Under the pieces are notes generated by a model, which saw only the letters and a list, made by a program, of their open reading frames with translations, searched no databases and was not told where the DNA came from. From the NCBI GenBank assembly GCA_046724395.1, contig JBKOWM010000103.1, positions 1 through 5,000 on the forward strand: a stretch of 5,000 bases of DNA. The letters are read 5' to 3'. Shown one piece after another: positions 1 through 5,000 of the stretch (position 1 is its first letter; the number at the start of each line of letters is the position of its first letter). Origin of the DNA: DATAEU01 sp046724395 (lineage in GTDB: Bacteria > Actinomycetota > UBA4738 > HRBIN12). Both the position numbers and the translations under genes were made by a program.

Positions 1-948
1 TCGATGGCCGGCTTCCAGCAGACGGGCGTGAGCCCGGGGGTCGCGGATGCGCTGGCACACGACCTCGCGATCAGAGAGGTCAGCGAGATCCGTCAGGGAC
101 AGTTCGGCATCGACGGAACGGGGAAGACCGTGTTCGCCCTCGACCCGTTCACGCTGCGCGACATGATCACGTTCGACCCCGCCACGCTTCGATCGCTCTC
201 GGCGCTCAACGACGTCGGGGTCCTCGTTCGCCGCAGCGTCGCCGATGCCGAGGGGTACCGCGTCGGCCACAACCTGCCTATGCAGTACCAGCGCGTCGGG
301 ATCGTTCCCACGCCGATCCAGGGCTTCTTCGAGTCCGACGCGCTGAACGGCAGCGACTACCTGATCACGATCGGCGAGTACGAGCACCGGTTCGTGCAGC
401 AGCTCGACGCGCAGGTGTTCGTCCAGGGAACGCCGGGCTCGACGCCGCAGGCGGTTCGCTCGGCGATCGACCGGGCGCTCGCCGAGTATCCGAACGTCAC
501 GGCGATGAACCCGGCACAGTACGCCGACGCACGGGCGCGGCAGGTCGACTCACTGCTCGTGTTCGTCCAGGCGCTGCTGGCCCTGTCCGTGATCATCGCG
601 CTGTTCGGCATCGCGAACACGCTCGCGATGTCGATCCTCGAGCGGCGGCGCGAGCTCGGGCTGCTTCGGGCTGTCGGCATGACTCGCGGACAGCTGCGCG
701 CGATGGTCCGGTGGGAGGCGGTGGTCATCGGCGTGATCGGTGCACTCCTCGGCCTTGCGGTCGGGACGTTCTTCGGATGGGCGCTTGTCCGGGCGCTGCG
801 CGACCAGGGGTTCAGCGAGTTCGCCGTGCCGTTCGCCCGCCTGGCGATCTACGTCATGCTGGGGGCGGTCGCCGGCATCGTGGCCGCGCTGCTTCCGGCG
901 CGGAGAGCCGCGCGGCTGAACGTGCTGGAGGCGATCGCTACTGAGTGA
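1..948 (+). CDS. ABC transporter permease, FtsX/MacB type, C-terminal part (5' end outside window)
   Basis: This is the C-terminal part of an FtsX-family permease, the membrane subunit of an ABC transporter that acts with a separate ATPase. The frame is open from base 1, so the ATG at 4 is probably internal; full-length relatives are much longer. Counting from that ATG, residues 1-180 form an extracytoplasmic domain of MacB-PCD type. Three hydrophobic helices follow at about 183-207, 238-262 and 280-298. The segment ILERRRELGLLRAVGMTRGQ (211-230) after the first helix and the ending PARRAARLNVLEAIATE are hallmarks of the family. Family members export lipids, peptides or drugs, or signal across the membrane; nothing here fixes the substrate. 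The ATPase partner is not in the window and is probably upstream. The reading is intact, unlike the genes that follow. Family assignment is firm, substrate unknown. Confidence 0.93.
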   Translation, partial: SMAGFQQTGVSPGVADALAHDLAIREVSEIRQGQFGIDGTGKTVFALDPFTLRDMITFDPATLRSLSALNDVGVLVRRSVADAEGYRVGHNLPMQYQRVGIVPTPIQGFFESDALNGSDYLITIGEYEHRFVQQLDAQVFVQGTPGSTPQAVRSAIDRALAEYPNVTAMNPAQYADARARQVDSLLVFVQALLALSVIIALFGIANTLAMSILERRRELGLLRAVGMTRGQLRAMVRWEAVVIGVIGALLGLAVGTFFGWALVRALRDQGFSEFAVPFARLAIYVMLGAVAGIVAALLPARRAARLNVLEAIATE

Positions 949-990
949 CGTCGCTCAGCCGCTCTAGCGGGGCGGCGCAGCCTTCGTCCC

Positions 991-1011
991 CGTCCGCCCG
1001 ATGCGCGGACG
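991..1011 (+). terminator. Hairpin downstream of the ABC permease, possible terminator
   Basis: CGTCCGC (991-997) pairs perfectly with GCGGACG (1005-1011) around a 7-base loop, starting 43 bases after the permease stop codon. No T-run follows. It would be a terminator only of the T-poor kind often proposed for high-GC actinomycetes. Confidence 0.35.
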
Positions 1012-1021
1012 CTCGCGTGGG

Positions 1022-1033
1022 CCGGAGCTCCGG
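1022..1033. promoter_or_regulatory. Perfect 12-bp palindrome CCGGAGCTCCGG
   Basis: The two halves CCGGAG and CTCCGG are exact reverse complements with no spacer. The site lies between the permease stop and the RibD-C-like gene, 115 bases before that gene's ATG. It could be an operator for a dimeric regulator, or chance in GC-rich DNA. No second copy of this exact palindrome was noticed in the window. Confidence 0.25.
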
Positions 1034-1039
1034 TTCGCG

Positions 1040-1082
1040 GTGACTTGCTGCTGAGGTCACACAGGAGTGTCACTTCGGACAC
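1040..1082. promoter_or_regulatory. Cluster of GTGAC/GTCAC half-sites and a small hairpin
   Basis: GTGAC (1040-1044) and GTCAC (1056-1060) form an inverted pair 11 bases apart, and GTCAC recurs at 1069-1073. Overlapping this, GTGTC (1067-1071) and GACAC (1078-1082) can form a 5-bp hairpin. The cluster ends 65 bases upstream of the next gene's ATG, where an operator would fit. No convincing -35/-10 pair is visible. Confidence 0.25.
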
Positions 1083-1147
1083 GGTAGGGTTCGTGGGACG
1101 CGCTCGAACATGGCTGCGACCGCGCGCCCGACGACGAAGAGCCTCCG

Positions 1148-1659
1148 ATGGGTCGATTGGTCGTCAACAACGCCATGACCGTCAACGGCGCCTTCGAGGC
1201 GCCGGCGCCTGAGCCCGATGGATGGCTGTTGCTCGCTGGTGACAGCAATCAGGTCTTGGAGCAGTTCCTCGTTGCGGATGCGATGGTGCTGGGGCGCACG
1301 ACGTACGAGAGACTGGCCGCGGTCTGGCCGCAACTCGCCGATGACCCTGGGGAGTTCGCGGACCGGATGAACAAGATGTCCAAGTACGTGGCCTCCCGGA
1401 CCCTGCGCGAGCCGTTGGGGTGGAACGCCAGCCTGGTGGGAGACGACCTGGCCGAGAGCGTGACAGCCCTCAAAGAGCGCCACGACAGGACGCTCGTCGC
1501 CGTCGGCGCCGGAGCTCACCCACGCCCTGACGACTCTGGGTCTCGTGGACGAGTTCTGGTTCTGGGTGAGCCCGTCGCTGTGGCCGACCGGGCCGCGATC
1601 TTCGATGGTGTTGTGGGTCGAAGCTGCTGAGGCCGGACGCGTTTGGGAGTGACGAGTGG
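1148..1659 (+). pseudogene. RibD-C / dihydrofolate-reductase-like family protein, broken by three frameshifts
   Basis: The product resembles the RibD C-terminal/DHFR-like family, small presumed NAD(P)H-dependent reductases of mostly unknown substrate. From the ATG at 1148, the first 122 residues read well: LVVNNAMTVNGAFEAP at the N-terminus, the family motif LGRTTYE at 48-54, then GEFADRMNKMSKYVASRTL. At about 1512 the homology moves to another frame (ELTHALTTLGLVDEFWFWVS), which continues to about 1597. It returns to the first frame for IFDG (1598-1609), then moves to the third frame for KLLRPDAFGSDEW (1621-1659). The uninterrupted reading is 1148-1630, 160 residues, but its last 38 residues are mostly out of frame. 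The family's usual ending, FGSG followed by a short beta strand, is not recovered. Only a weak binding site (GAAGAG) precedes the ATG. Family identity is good; whether the breaks are decay or sequence error is open. Confidence 0.8.
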
Positions 1660-1741
1660 GCCCCGGATCAGGCGGACATCGATAGAGAGCGACGTTCCAG
1701 AACGGGATGTAAGGGGTCGGGCCAGCGCGGACCGATTGGAC

Positions 1742-1749
1742 GGAGGGAG
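1742..1749 (+). promoter_or_regulatory. Shine-Dalgarno-like GGAGGGAG before the small membrane protein
   Basis: This purine-rich site lies 11 bases before the in-frame CTG at 1761. It is the only good ribosome binding site near the gene, and it favours a start upstream of the GTG at 1815, which has no such site before it. Confidence 0.4.
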
Positions 1750-1760
1750 AACACGTCGGT

Positions 1761-2039
1761 CTGGTCGAACTGATCCCTGACCTGATTCTCAGCCTTGCGT
1801 GCATCGGCGTCGGCGTGTTTCAGCTCGTCGCGCCTCGGCGAATGGCCCGAATCAACGTCCGATACAACCGTTGGTGGTATGCGCGCATCCCGTGGTTCTA
1901 TTCGCTCCCGACGATGAAGAAACACCTCGACGAAGACGCAGAGGCCCGGGCGAGCAGGAGATTCTTTGGGCCGGTGTCCATCGCAATGGGTGTTGTCTTC
2001 ACCGTTCGAGCCGTTATGGTCGCCATCTCAGCGAAGTGA
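1761..2039 (+). CDS. Small two-helix membrane protein of unknown function, start uncertain
   Basis: The product is a membrane hairpin of about 92 residues. A first hydrophobic stretch (about residues 3-24, LIPDLILSLACIGVGVFQLV) leads into a basic, aromatic-rich loop containing VAPRRMARINVRYNRWWY. An acidic stretch (HLDEDAEA) and a second hydrophobic segment (about 69-89) follow, and the protein ends in SAK. The layout recalls short actinobacterial membrane proteins such as DUF6199, but this is only a resemblance. The first ATG/GTG/TTG in frame is the GTG at 1815, which would cut off most of helix 1 and has no ribosome binding site. The frame is open back to a TAA at 1710-1712, with CTG 1761 the best-placed candidate behind GGAGGGAG. 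Either a CTG start is used, or the true start has been lost by mutation or sequence error. Function unknown. Confidence 0.55.
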   Translation: MVELIPDLILSLACIGVGVFQLVAPRRMARINVRYNRWWYARIPWFYSLPTMKKHLDEDAEARASRRFFGPVSIAMGVVFTVRAVMVAISAK

Positions 2040-2301
2040 GCCTTCGAAGCAAAAGGCGTCGAGACTGGATCAGAGTCACCTTGTTGGGGCATGGACTATC
2101 GCTCGGTGATGAATCGACATCGGTTGCCGGTGCCGAGACCAGCAGCCGAGACCGCGAGCCGCAGGTGCACCGCGAGAACCGAGGGAGGTGGCCTAGAAGG
2201 ATGAATGAAAAGTCTGTTGTCGTGACGACTCCGCTGCGACTTCGCTTAGGCACTCTGAGGATCAAGCCGTCACCGAGCATTGCGGCAACGGAGGCCGGCG
2301 T

Positions 2302-2514
2302 TTAGACAGGCAGCCTCAGAACCTCGGCGGACGTGAGGCGACGCGTGCCCTTCGACAGCCGGAGTCCGAACATCCCGCGCGGCGCTGACGTCCAGATACC
2401 TTGCTTCAGGACGTCGACTCGCGGGGCTCCTTCGTCCGACTCCTCCATTCGAAGCGTCTTTCCCTGCTCCGTTCTGAAGAAGTCGACCACGTTGGCAGTG
2501 TACTCGGTTCGCAG
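2302..2514 (-). CDS. Short hypothetical protein, probably lacking its N-terminus
   Basis: The minus strand here reads as a soluble protein with balanced composition, running from TEYTANVVDFFRTEQGK through APRVDVLKQGIWTSAPRGMF to TRRLTSAEVLRLPV, then TAA. The plus strand over the same bases reads as a serine/arginine-rich shadow, so this strand is preferred. I do not recognise a named family. The W-x-x-APRGM core and the final LT-x-x-EV-x-x-LP resemble the ends of short uncharacterised actinobacterial proteins. The frame stays open to an ATG at 2646, but beyond about 2515 it is only the antisense of the neighbouring LuxR HTH. An internal ATG at 2448 would give 48 residues. No start codon fits the apparent N-terminus, so the gene is probably truncated where it meets the LuxR remnant. 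Confidence 0.5.
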   Translation of the reverse strand: MRTEYTANVVDFFRTEQGKTLRMEESDEGAPRVDVLKQGIWTSAPRGMFGLRLSKGTRRLTSAEVLRLPV

Positions 2515-2515
2515 A

Positions 2516-2731
2516 GTGGCCAGGATTGGAGGCCGGACTCCCGGTCCCGACAGCCTGACGCCGACCGAACAGGCGGTCGCCGAGCTGGTGGCGAGTGGGC
2601 TTACTAACCGGGAGGCGGCGCACGCCCTGTTCTTGAGCGTGAGCACCGTAGAGGCGAATCTTCGCCAGATCTATCGGAAGCTCGGGGTACGGTCGCGGGC
2701 CGAACTGTCGCGAAGGCTCCCCGAGCGATAG
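2516..2731 (+). pseudogene. C-terminal HTH remnant of a LuxR/LAL-family transcriptional regulator
   Basis: About 70 residues carry a complete LuxR/GerE DNA-binding domain: LTPTEQAVAELVASGLTNRE (the TxxE and G-xx-N-x-E signatures), then STVEANLRQIYRKLGVRSR and the end AELSRRLPER. The lead-in RVARIGGRTPGPDS is typical of the linker in large LuxR regulators of the LAL type (AAA-ATPase plus repeats, usually 800-1000 residues). None of that large N-terminal part is present. The open frame continues back to a GTG at 2333, but this stretch reads like the shadow of the minus-strand gene. A stand-alone 71-residue HTH protein starting at GTG 2516 is possible, but no ribosome binding site is evident. 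The HTH assignment is firm; remnant status is an inference from the missing domains. Confidence 0.75.
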
Positions 2732-2750
2732 TCGCGGATCGATCGGGGCA

Positions 2751-2776
2751 CTCGAGCGATGCTTCGTTCGCTCGGG
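2751..2776 (+). terminator. Hairpin after the LuxR remnant, possible terminator
   Basis: CGAGCGA (2753-2759) pairs with TCGCTCG (2768-2774) around an 8-base loop, and two further outer pairs (one G-U) extend the stem. It begins 20 bases after the LuxR stop. Only a short T-stretch follows (2784-2786). A weaker overlapping alternative pairs CCCCGA (2719-2724) with TCGGGG (2743-2748). Confidence 0.4.
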
Positions 2777-2799
2777 GCCTCGATTTCATGGCGGCGAGG

Positions 2800-2815
2800 C
2801 GCACGTAACCGTGCG
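2800..2815 (+). terminator. Compact 6-bp hairpin with TAAC loop ahead of the sigma factor
   Basis: CGCACG (2800-2805) pairs with CGTGCG (2810-2815) around a TAAC tetraloop and is followed by GGTTT. It lies between the LuxR remnant and the sigma factor. It could be a second terminator in tandem with the preceding hairpin, or a leader structure of the sigma transcript. Confidence 0.3.
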
Positions 2816-2885
2816 GGTTTCAAGGTTTGCGCCGCGCTCCCTTCACCCTAGCGTCGACGCTGGCCAGGAACGACGTCGCCGTGAC

Positions 2886-2893
2886 GGAAGGGA
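2886..2893 (+). promoter_or_regulatory. Ribosome binding site GGAAGGGA for the sigma factor
   Basis: This site lies 8 bases before the ATG at 2902. It is better placed than anything before the upstream in-frame TTG (2827) or GTG (2881), so it decides the start. Confidence 0.6.
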
Positions 2894-2901
2894 TCGATCG
2901 G

Positions 2902-3703
2902 ATGGCAGCCGCCACGACTCCAACGGCAGTGGGGCCATCTCTCGCGAGGGAGCACGCGCCTCGCGAGATGATGCCGAGAGATGCGGAGGCTGGCCTCATG
3001 GCGGCGCTCCTACAGAAAGAACCCGAAGCCGCCGAGACGCTCTACGCCCGGTACGCATCCCGGATCTACGGCCTTAGTCTCGTGCTGCTCAAGAACGAGG
3101 CGGACGCCGAAGACCTCACCCAAGACACCTTCCTCAAGATCTGGCGTACAGGCTCGGCATTCGATGCTCAGAGAGGATCCCTGGATGTCTGGATCTTGCT
3201 GACGGCTCGCAGTCTCGCGATCGACCTCCTTCGTCGCCGAGCTCTGGAAGCTAAGAAGCAGTCGTCCGAGCCGAGCCGTTTTGAAGCGTCGGACGAGCCG
3301 GGCCCCGAGTGGCATGCGGAGCAGCGGCGACGTGATCCAACGCGCGCGGATGGCGATCGACCGGCTTCCGCCACGGCAGCGCTCGGCCGTCGTGCTCGCA
3401 TACCTCGGGCAACGATCCTCGACCGAGGTTGCCGAGATACAGGGCGTCCCTCGCGGCACGGTGAAGAGCCGCATCCGAGCTGGGATAGCGAGTGTCCGCC
3501 AGGCCTTCGCCGAGGACGGCTCGCGCCGGCGGCCGATCTACGAGCGGGCCGAAGGGACCCAGACCTCGGACGGTGGGAACCCGAAGCGGATCGACGAGGA
3601 TGTGATGTTTTCCTTTGTCGGTCAAGAGATCGCAGGGGGCCTTTCAGGAGGAGGGTCGCCAGCAGGCGGAGCGACAGAGGCTTGCCCCGCGGCCCGGATG
3701 TGA
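2902..3703 (+). pseudogene. ECF-type sigma-70 factor, frameshifted between region 2 and region 4
   Basis: ECF sigma factors direct RNA polymerase to a small regulon, usually in response to envelope or stress signals. From the ATG at 2902, residues 47-113 form region 2: LYARYASRIYGLSLVLLKNE, then ADAEDLTQDTFLKIWR (polymerase core and -10 contacts), then GSLDVWILLTARSLAIDLLR. At about 3322-3330 the coding moves to the next frame. Region 4 is read there from about 3329: IDRLPPRQRSAVVLAYLGQR, followed by the helix-turn-helix STEVAEIQGVPRGTVKSRIR and ASVRQAF. Convincing sequence ends near 3523, although the frame stays open to TGA 3701-3703. Without a correction, the region 2 frame runs on out of frame to 4473, giving a protein with no region 4. 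One extra or two missing bases explain the break. No zinc-finger anti-sigma gene follows. Sigma identity is firm; loss of function versus sequence error is open. Confidence 0.88.
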
Positions 3704-3933
3704 TGCCGCGGTCGGCCTCCGCCGAGGCCGGGTATCGGCCTTTGCGCGCTGGGCCAGAGGGATGCGCTGGCCGCCGACCTGCTCGCGGTGCTCGGGCAGA
3801 CGCTTGTGTCCGCGCCGATGTCGCACCGCCAGTTCAGGCTCGTGCGGCACGAATCGCCTACGGAAATGCGGCCTCACACCATCCCGTCGCAGGAACGCGG
3901 AGACGCTCTTCCAAGTTCCAGGACCAATTCCTC

Positions 3934-3967
3934 GTACGGATGGGCCGAGCACAACGCCTGTCCGTAC
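3934..3967 (+). other. Strong 12-bp hairpin upstream of the secreted-protein gene
   Basis: GTACGGATGGGC (3934-3945) pairs with GCCTGTCCGTAC (3956-3967) around a 10-base loop; ten pairs are Watson-Crick and two are G-U. The outer seven bases on each side are perfectly complementary. No T-run follows, so it is not a classical terminator. It lies 133 bases before the GTG of the secreted protein and could be a leader or a processing structure. Confidence 0.45.
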
Positions 3968-4086
3968 ACCTGCAGATGGACCGGTGGACCGACGACATAC
4001 ATCTCATCGAGATCGGAAGGGGGATTTCGGATTTATCAAGCTCGCTACGCAGATTCCGGTCGTTCGGCTCCAGCCATAGCGCGAAG

Positions 4087-4094
4087 AAGGAGGG
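4087..4094 (+). promoter_or_regulatory. Strong ribosome binding site AAGGAGGG
   Basis: This near-consensus site ends 5 bases before the GTG at 4100. It decides that start over the ATG at 3788 in the same frame, which would add 104 residues of non-protein-like sequence before the signal peptide. Confidence 0.8.
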
Positions 4095-4099
4095 TACGG

Positions 4100-4675
4100 G
4101 TGATTTCCATACATGCACGAGCGATCCTCACGAGGTCGCTGAACCCATTCCGTCTGTTGCTGTTTGCATCTGCCGCGTTGTTCCTTCTCGTTTCACTCGG
4201 AACGTCGGCCGCGGTTGCCAGTCCCACCACGGGGTTCGGCTTCACCGCCGGCGACGTCTCCGGATTCCCTACGGGTCGGGTCGCCCTGACGGGCGGCGGC
4301 GCCTTCAACCTCAACACCTCGGGCGGATTCGTTCACGCGGGGGGCGGATTCAGTTGCACCTCGGACGTCGGTCAGGCCTTCCTAGCCGGCTGTCTCACGG
4401 GGGAAGGAGTTCGCTGGGATACCGCGGCCCTCCTATCGAGCACGTCGTTCAAGTGCACCGGTGCGGCGACTGAGGCCCTCAAGCCCGCGAGCACCGACGA
4501 CGACACCGTCGTGCTCCAGGCCGACTTCTACCGGGCCGGGGACGGGATCGACGAGTCGTTCAGCGCGCAGATGATCGTCTCGACATCCGATATCGCCGAC
4601 GACATCCAGGGCGTTCAGAACGTCTGGGTGCAGGGCGTGGGCTGTGGTAGCGCGGTGGTGCACTTCGGGGCCTGA
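4100..4675 (+). CDS. Secreted protein of unknown function with four cysteines
   Basis: This is a 191-residue exported protein with a GTG start fixed by a strong ribosome binding site. The N-terminus has basic residues (His5, Arg7, Arg12, Arg18), a hydrophobic core (about 19-33) and a likely signal peptidase I site after AAVA (residue 40). The mature part is about 150 residues, rich in Gly, Ser, Thr and Asp. It has a glycine-rich segment (GGGAFNLNTSGGFVHAGGGF, 65-84) and Cys86, Cys98, Cys119 and Cys182, enough for two disulfides. Other landmarks are GEGVRWDTAALL (101-112), an acidic STDDDT, and NVWVQGVGCGSAVV near the end. I do not recognise a named domain; it looks like a conserved extracytoplasmic protein. 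There is no LPXTG, lipobox or C-terminal anchor, so it is probably released or loosely cell-associated. It is followed 56 bases later by a second exported protein, suggesting one operon. Function unknown. Confidence 0.85.
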   Translation: MISIHARAILTRSLNPFRLLLFASAALFLLVSLGTSAAVASPTTGFGFTAGDVSGFPTGRVALTGGGAFNLNTSGGFVHAGGGFSCTSDVGQAFLAGCLTGEGVRWDTAALLSSTSFKCTGAATEALKPASTDDDTVVLQADFYRAGDGIDESFSAQMIVSTSDIADDIQGVQNVWVQGVGCGSAVVHFGA

Positions 4676-4720
4676 GGAAGGTCCGAGTCACCGTTCGATC
4701 CGGTGCCACAACACGAGATT

Positions 4721-4726
4721 GGGAGG
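4721..4726 (+). promoter_or_regulatory. Ribosome binding site GGGAGG
   Basis: This site lies 5 bases before the ATG at 4732 and supports that start for the last gene. Confidence 0.7.
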
Positions 4727-4731
4727 TTTGT

Positions 4732-5000
4732 ATGCGAGGAACCAAAGTCACATCGAGGATCGGAGTCATCCTCGTCACGGGGGGCCTGTTGGTTGCCCTC
4801 ACGGGCGGCGCGGCGCTCGCGCAGGGGAGCGCGAACGGCGCTTCGAGTCAAAGGCCCGTCTTTTACGAGGGGCAGCAAGTCACCGTCAACATGTTCGAGG
4901 TGCCGGCGTCTGACCCGCTGCTCGCGAACAACACGGGCGTCAACACGATCTACGCCACGAACGACCTCGACGAAGAGCAGGACTTCCTTTCGGTGATCGA
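4732..5000 (+). CDS. Exported protein of unknown function, 3' end outside window
   Basis: The first 89 codons of a gene run off the right edge with no stop. MRGTKVTSR is a basic N-region, followed by a hydrophobic core (about 10-27, IGVILVTGGLLVALTGGA) and an ALA-Q cleavage site after residue 30: a standard Sec signal peptide. The mature protein starts QGSANGASSQRPVFYEGQQV, continues TVNMFEVPASDPLLANNTG, then VNTIYATNDLDEEQDFLSVI. No cysteine appears in the visible part and no known domain was recognised. The start has a good ribosome binding site and lies 56 bases after the preceding secreted-protein stop, on the same strand, so co-transcription is likely. Both proteins may act together outside the membrane, but that is inference. 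Function unknown. Confidence 0.85.
   Translation, partial: MRGTKVTSRIGVILVTGGLLVALTGGAALAQGSANGASSQRPVFYEGQQVTVNMFEVPASDPLLANNTGVNTIYATNDLDEEQDFLSVI

Larger units (their letters stand above)
3704..4099. other. No convincing gene; possible remnant of a coding region
   Basis: All plus frames are largely open here because of base composition, but none gives a convincing protein. The most protein-like piece is in the frame of the downstream secreted gene: LGQRDALAADLLAVLGQTLV at about 3749-3808, followed by SAPMSHRQFRLVRHESPTE. An anti-sigma gene would be expected after an ECF factor, but no HxxxCxxC zinc-finger motif is present. The stretch could be a decayed gene or a long leader. Its clearest structure is the hairpin at 3934-3967. 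Confidence 0.4.

Noticed and set aside
1070..1804. A 244-codon open frame on the minus strand
   Set aside because: It is antisense to the RibD-C-like gene, has a shadow-like composition, and the plus strand carries recognisable family motifs.
2132..2153. Direct repeat GCCGAGACC, two copies 13 bases apart
   Set aside because: It is short and has only two copies in GC-rich DNA, with no link to a gene start or mobile element.
2040..2301. Gap between the small membrane protein and the minus-strand gene
   Set aside because: No frame on either strand gives a convincing protein, and no promoter, RNA gene or terminator could be supported.
1799..2305. A 168-codon plus-strand frame overlapping the small membrane protein
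   Set aside because: It is arginine- and serine-rich, lacks recognisable motifs, and overlaps a frame with two clear membrane helices. Its last 34 codons, from ATG 2201, have no well-placed ribosome binding site.
3788..4099. N-terminal extension of the secreted protein from ATG 3788
   Set aside because: A strong ribosome binding site at 4087-4094 and a signal peptide directly after GTG 4100 show the real start.
2827..4473. A 548-codon open frame starting at TTG 2827 on the plus strand
   Set aside because: Only 2902 to about 3325 reads as a sigma factor. The rest is arginine-rich out-of-frame translation of region 4 and of the secreted protein, left open by high GC content.

Overview
The window is high-GC bacterial chromosome. 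An FtsX-type ABC permease, a RibD-C/dihydrofolate-reductase-like protein of a kind common in actinomycetes, the C-terminal end of a large LuxR (LAL-type) regulator and an ECF sigma factor together suggest a soil or sediment actinomycetote, possibly of the Thermoleophilia. That placement is inferred from gene content and protein style. No rRNA, tRNA, CRISPR array or insertion sequence was seen.

Layout. Positions 1-948 hold the intact 3' end of an ABC transporter permease that begins before the window. A spacer of about 200 bases (949-1147) follows, with a hairpin, a perfect 12-bp palindrome and smaller dyads. From 1148 to about 3700 most genes look damaged or incomplete. A RibD-C/DHFR-like gene (1148-1659) changes reading frame three times. 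A two-helix small membrane protein (1761-2039) lacks a standard start codon. A short minus-strand protein (2302-2514) and a plus-strand LAL-type HTH remnant (2516-2731) lie head to head, and both seem to lack their N-termini at about 2515. An ECF sigma factor (2902 to about 3530) changes frame between its region 2 and region 4. Positions 3704-4099 contain no convincing gene but do hold a strong 12-bp hairpin (3934-3967).

From 4100 the sequence looks healthy again. Two genes in the same direction each have a good ribosome binding site and a clear signal peptide: a 191-residue secreted protein with four cysteines (4100-4675) and a second exported protein (4732 to the window end, incomplete). 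I recognise neither as a named family. Lying downstream of the sigma factor, they could be its targets or its co-transcribed partners, but no promoter evidence supports this.

The main open question is whether the frame breaks between 1148 and 3540 are real gene decay or small insertion/deletion errors in the assembly. The flanking genes are intact and the damaged ones keep well-preserved protein motifs on both sides of each break. That fits either recent inactivation or sequencing error.
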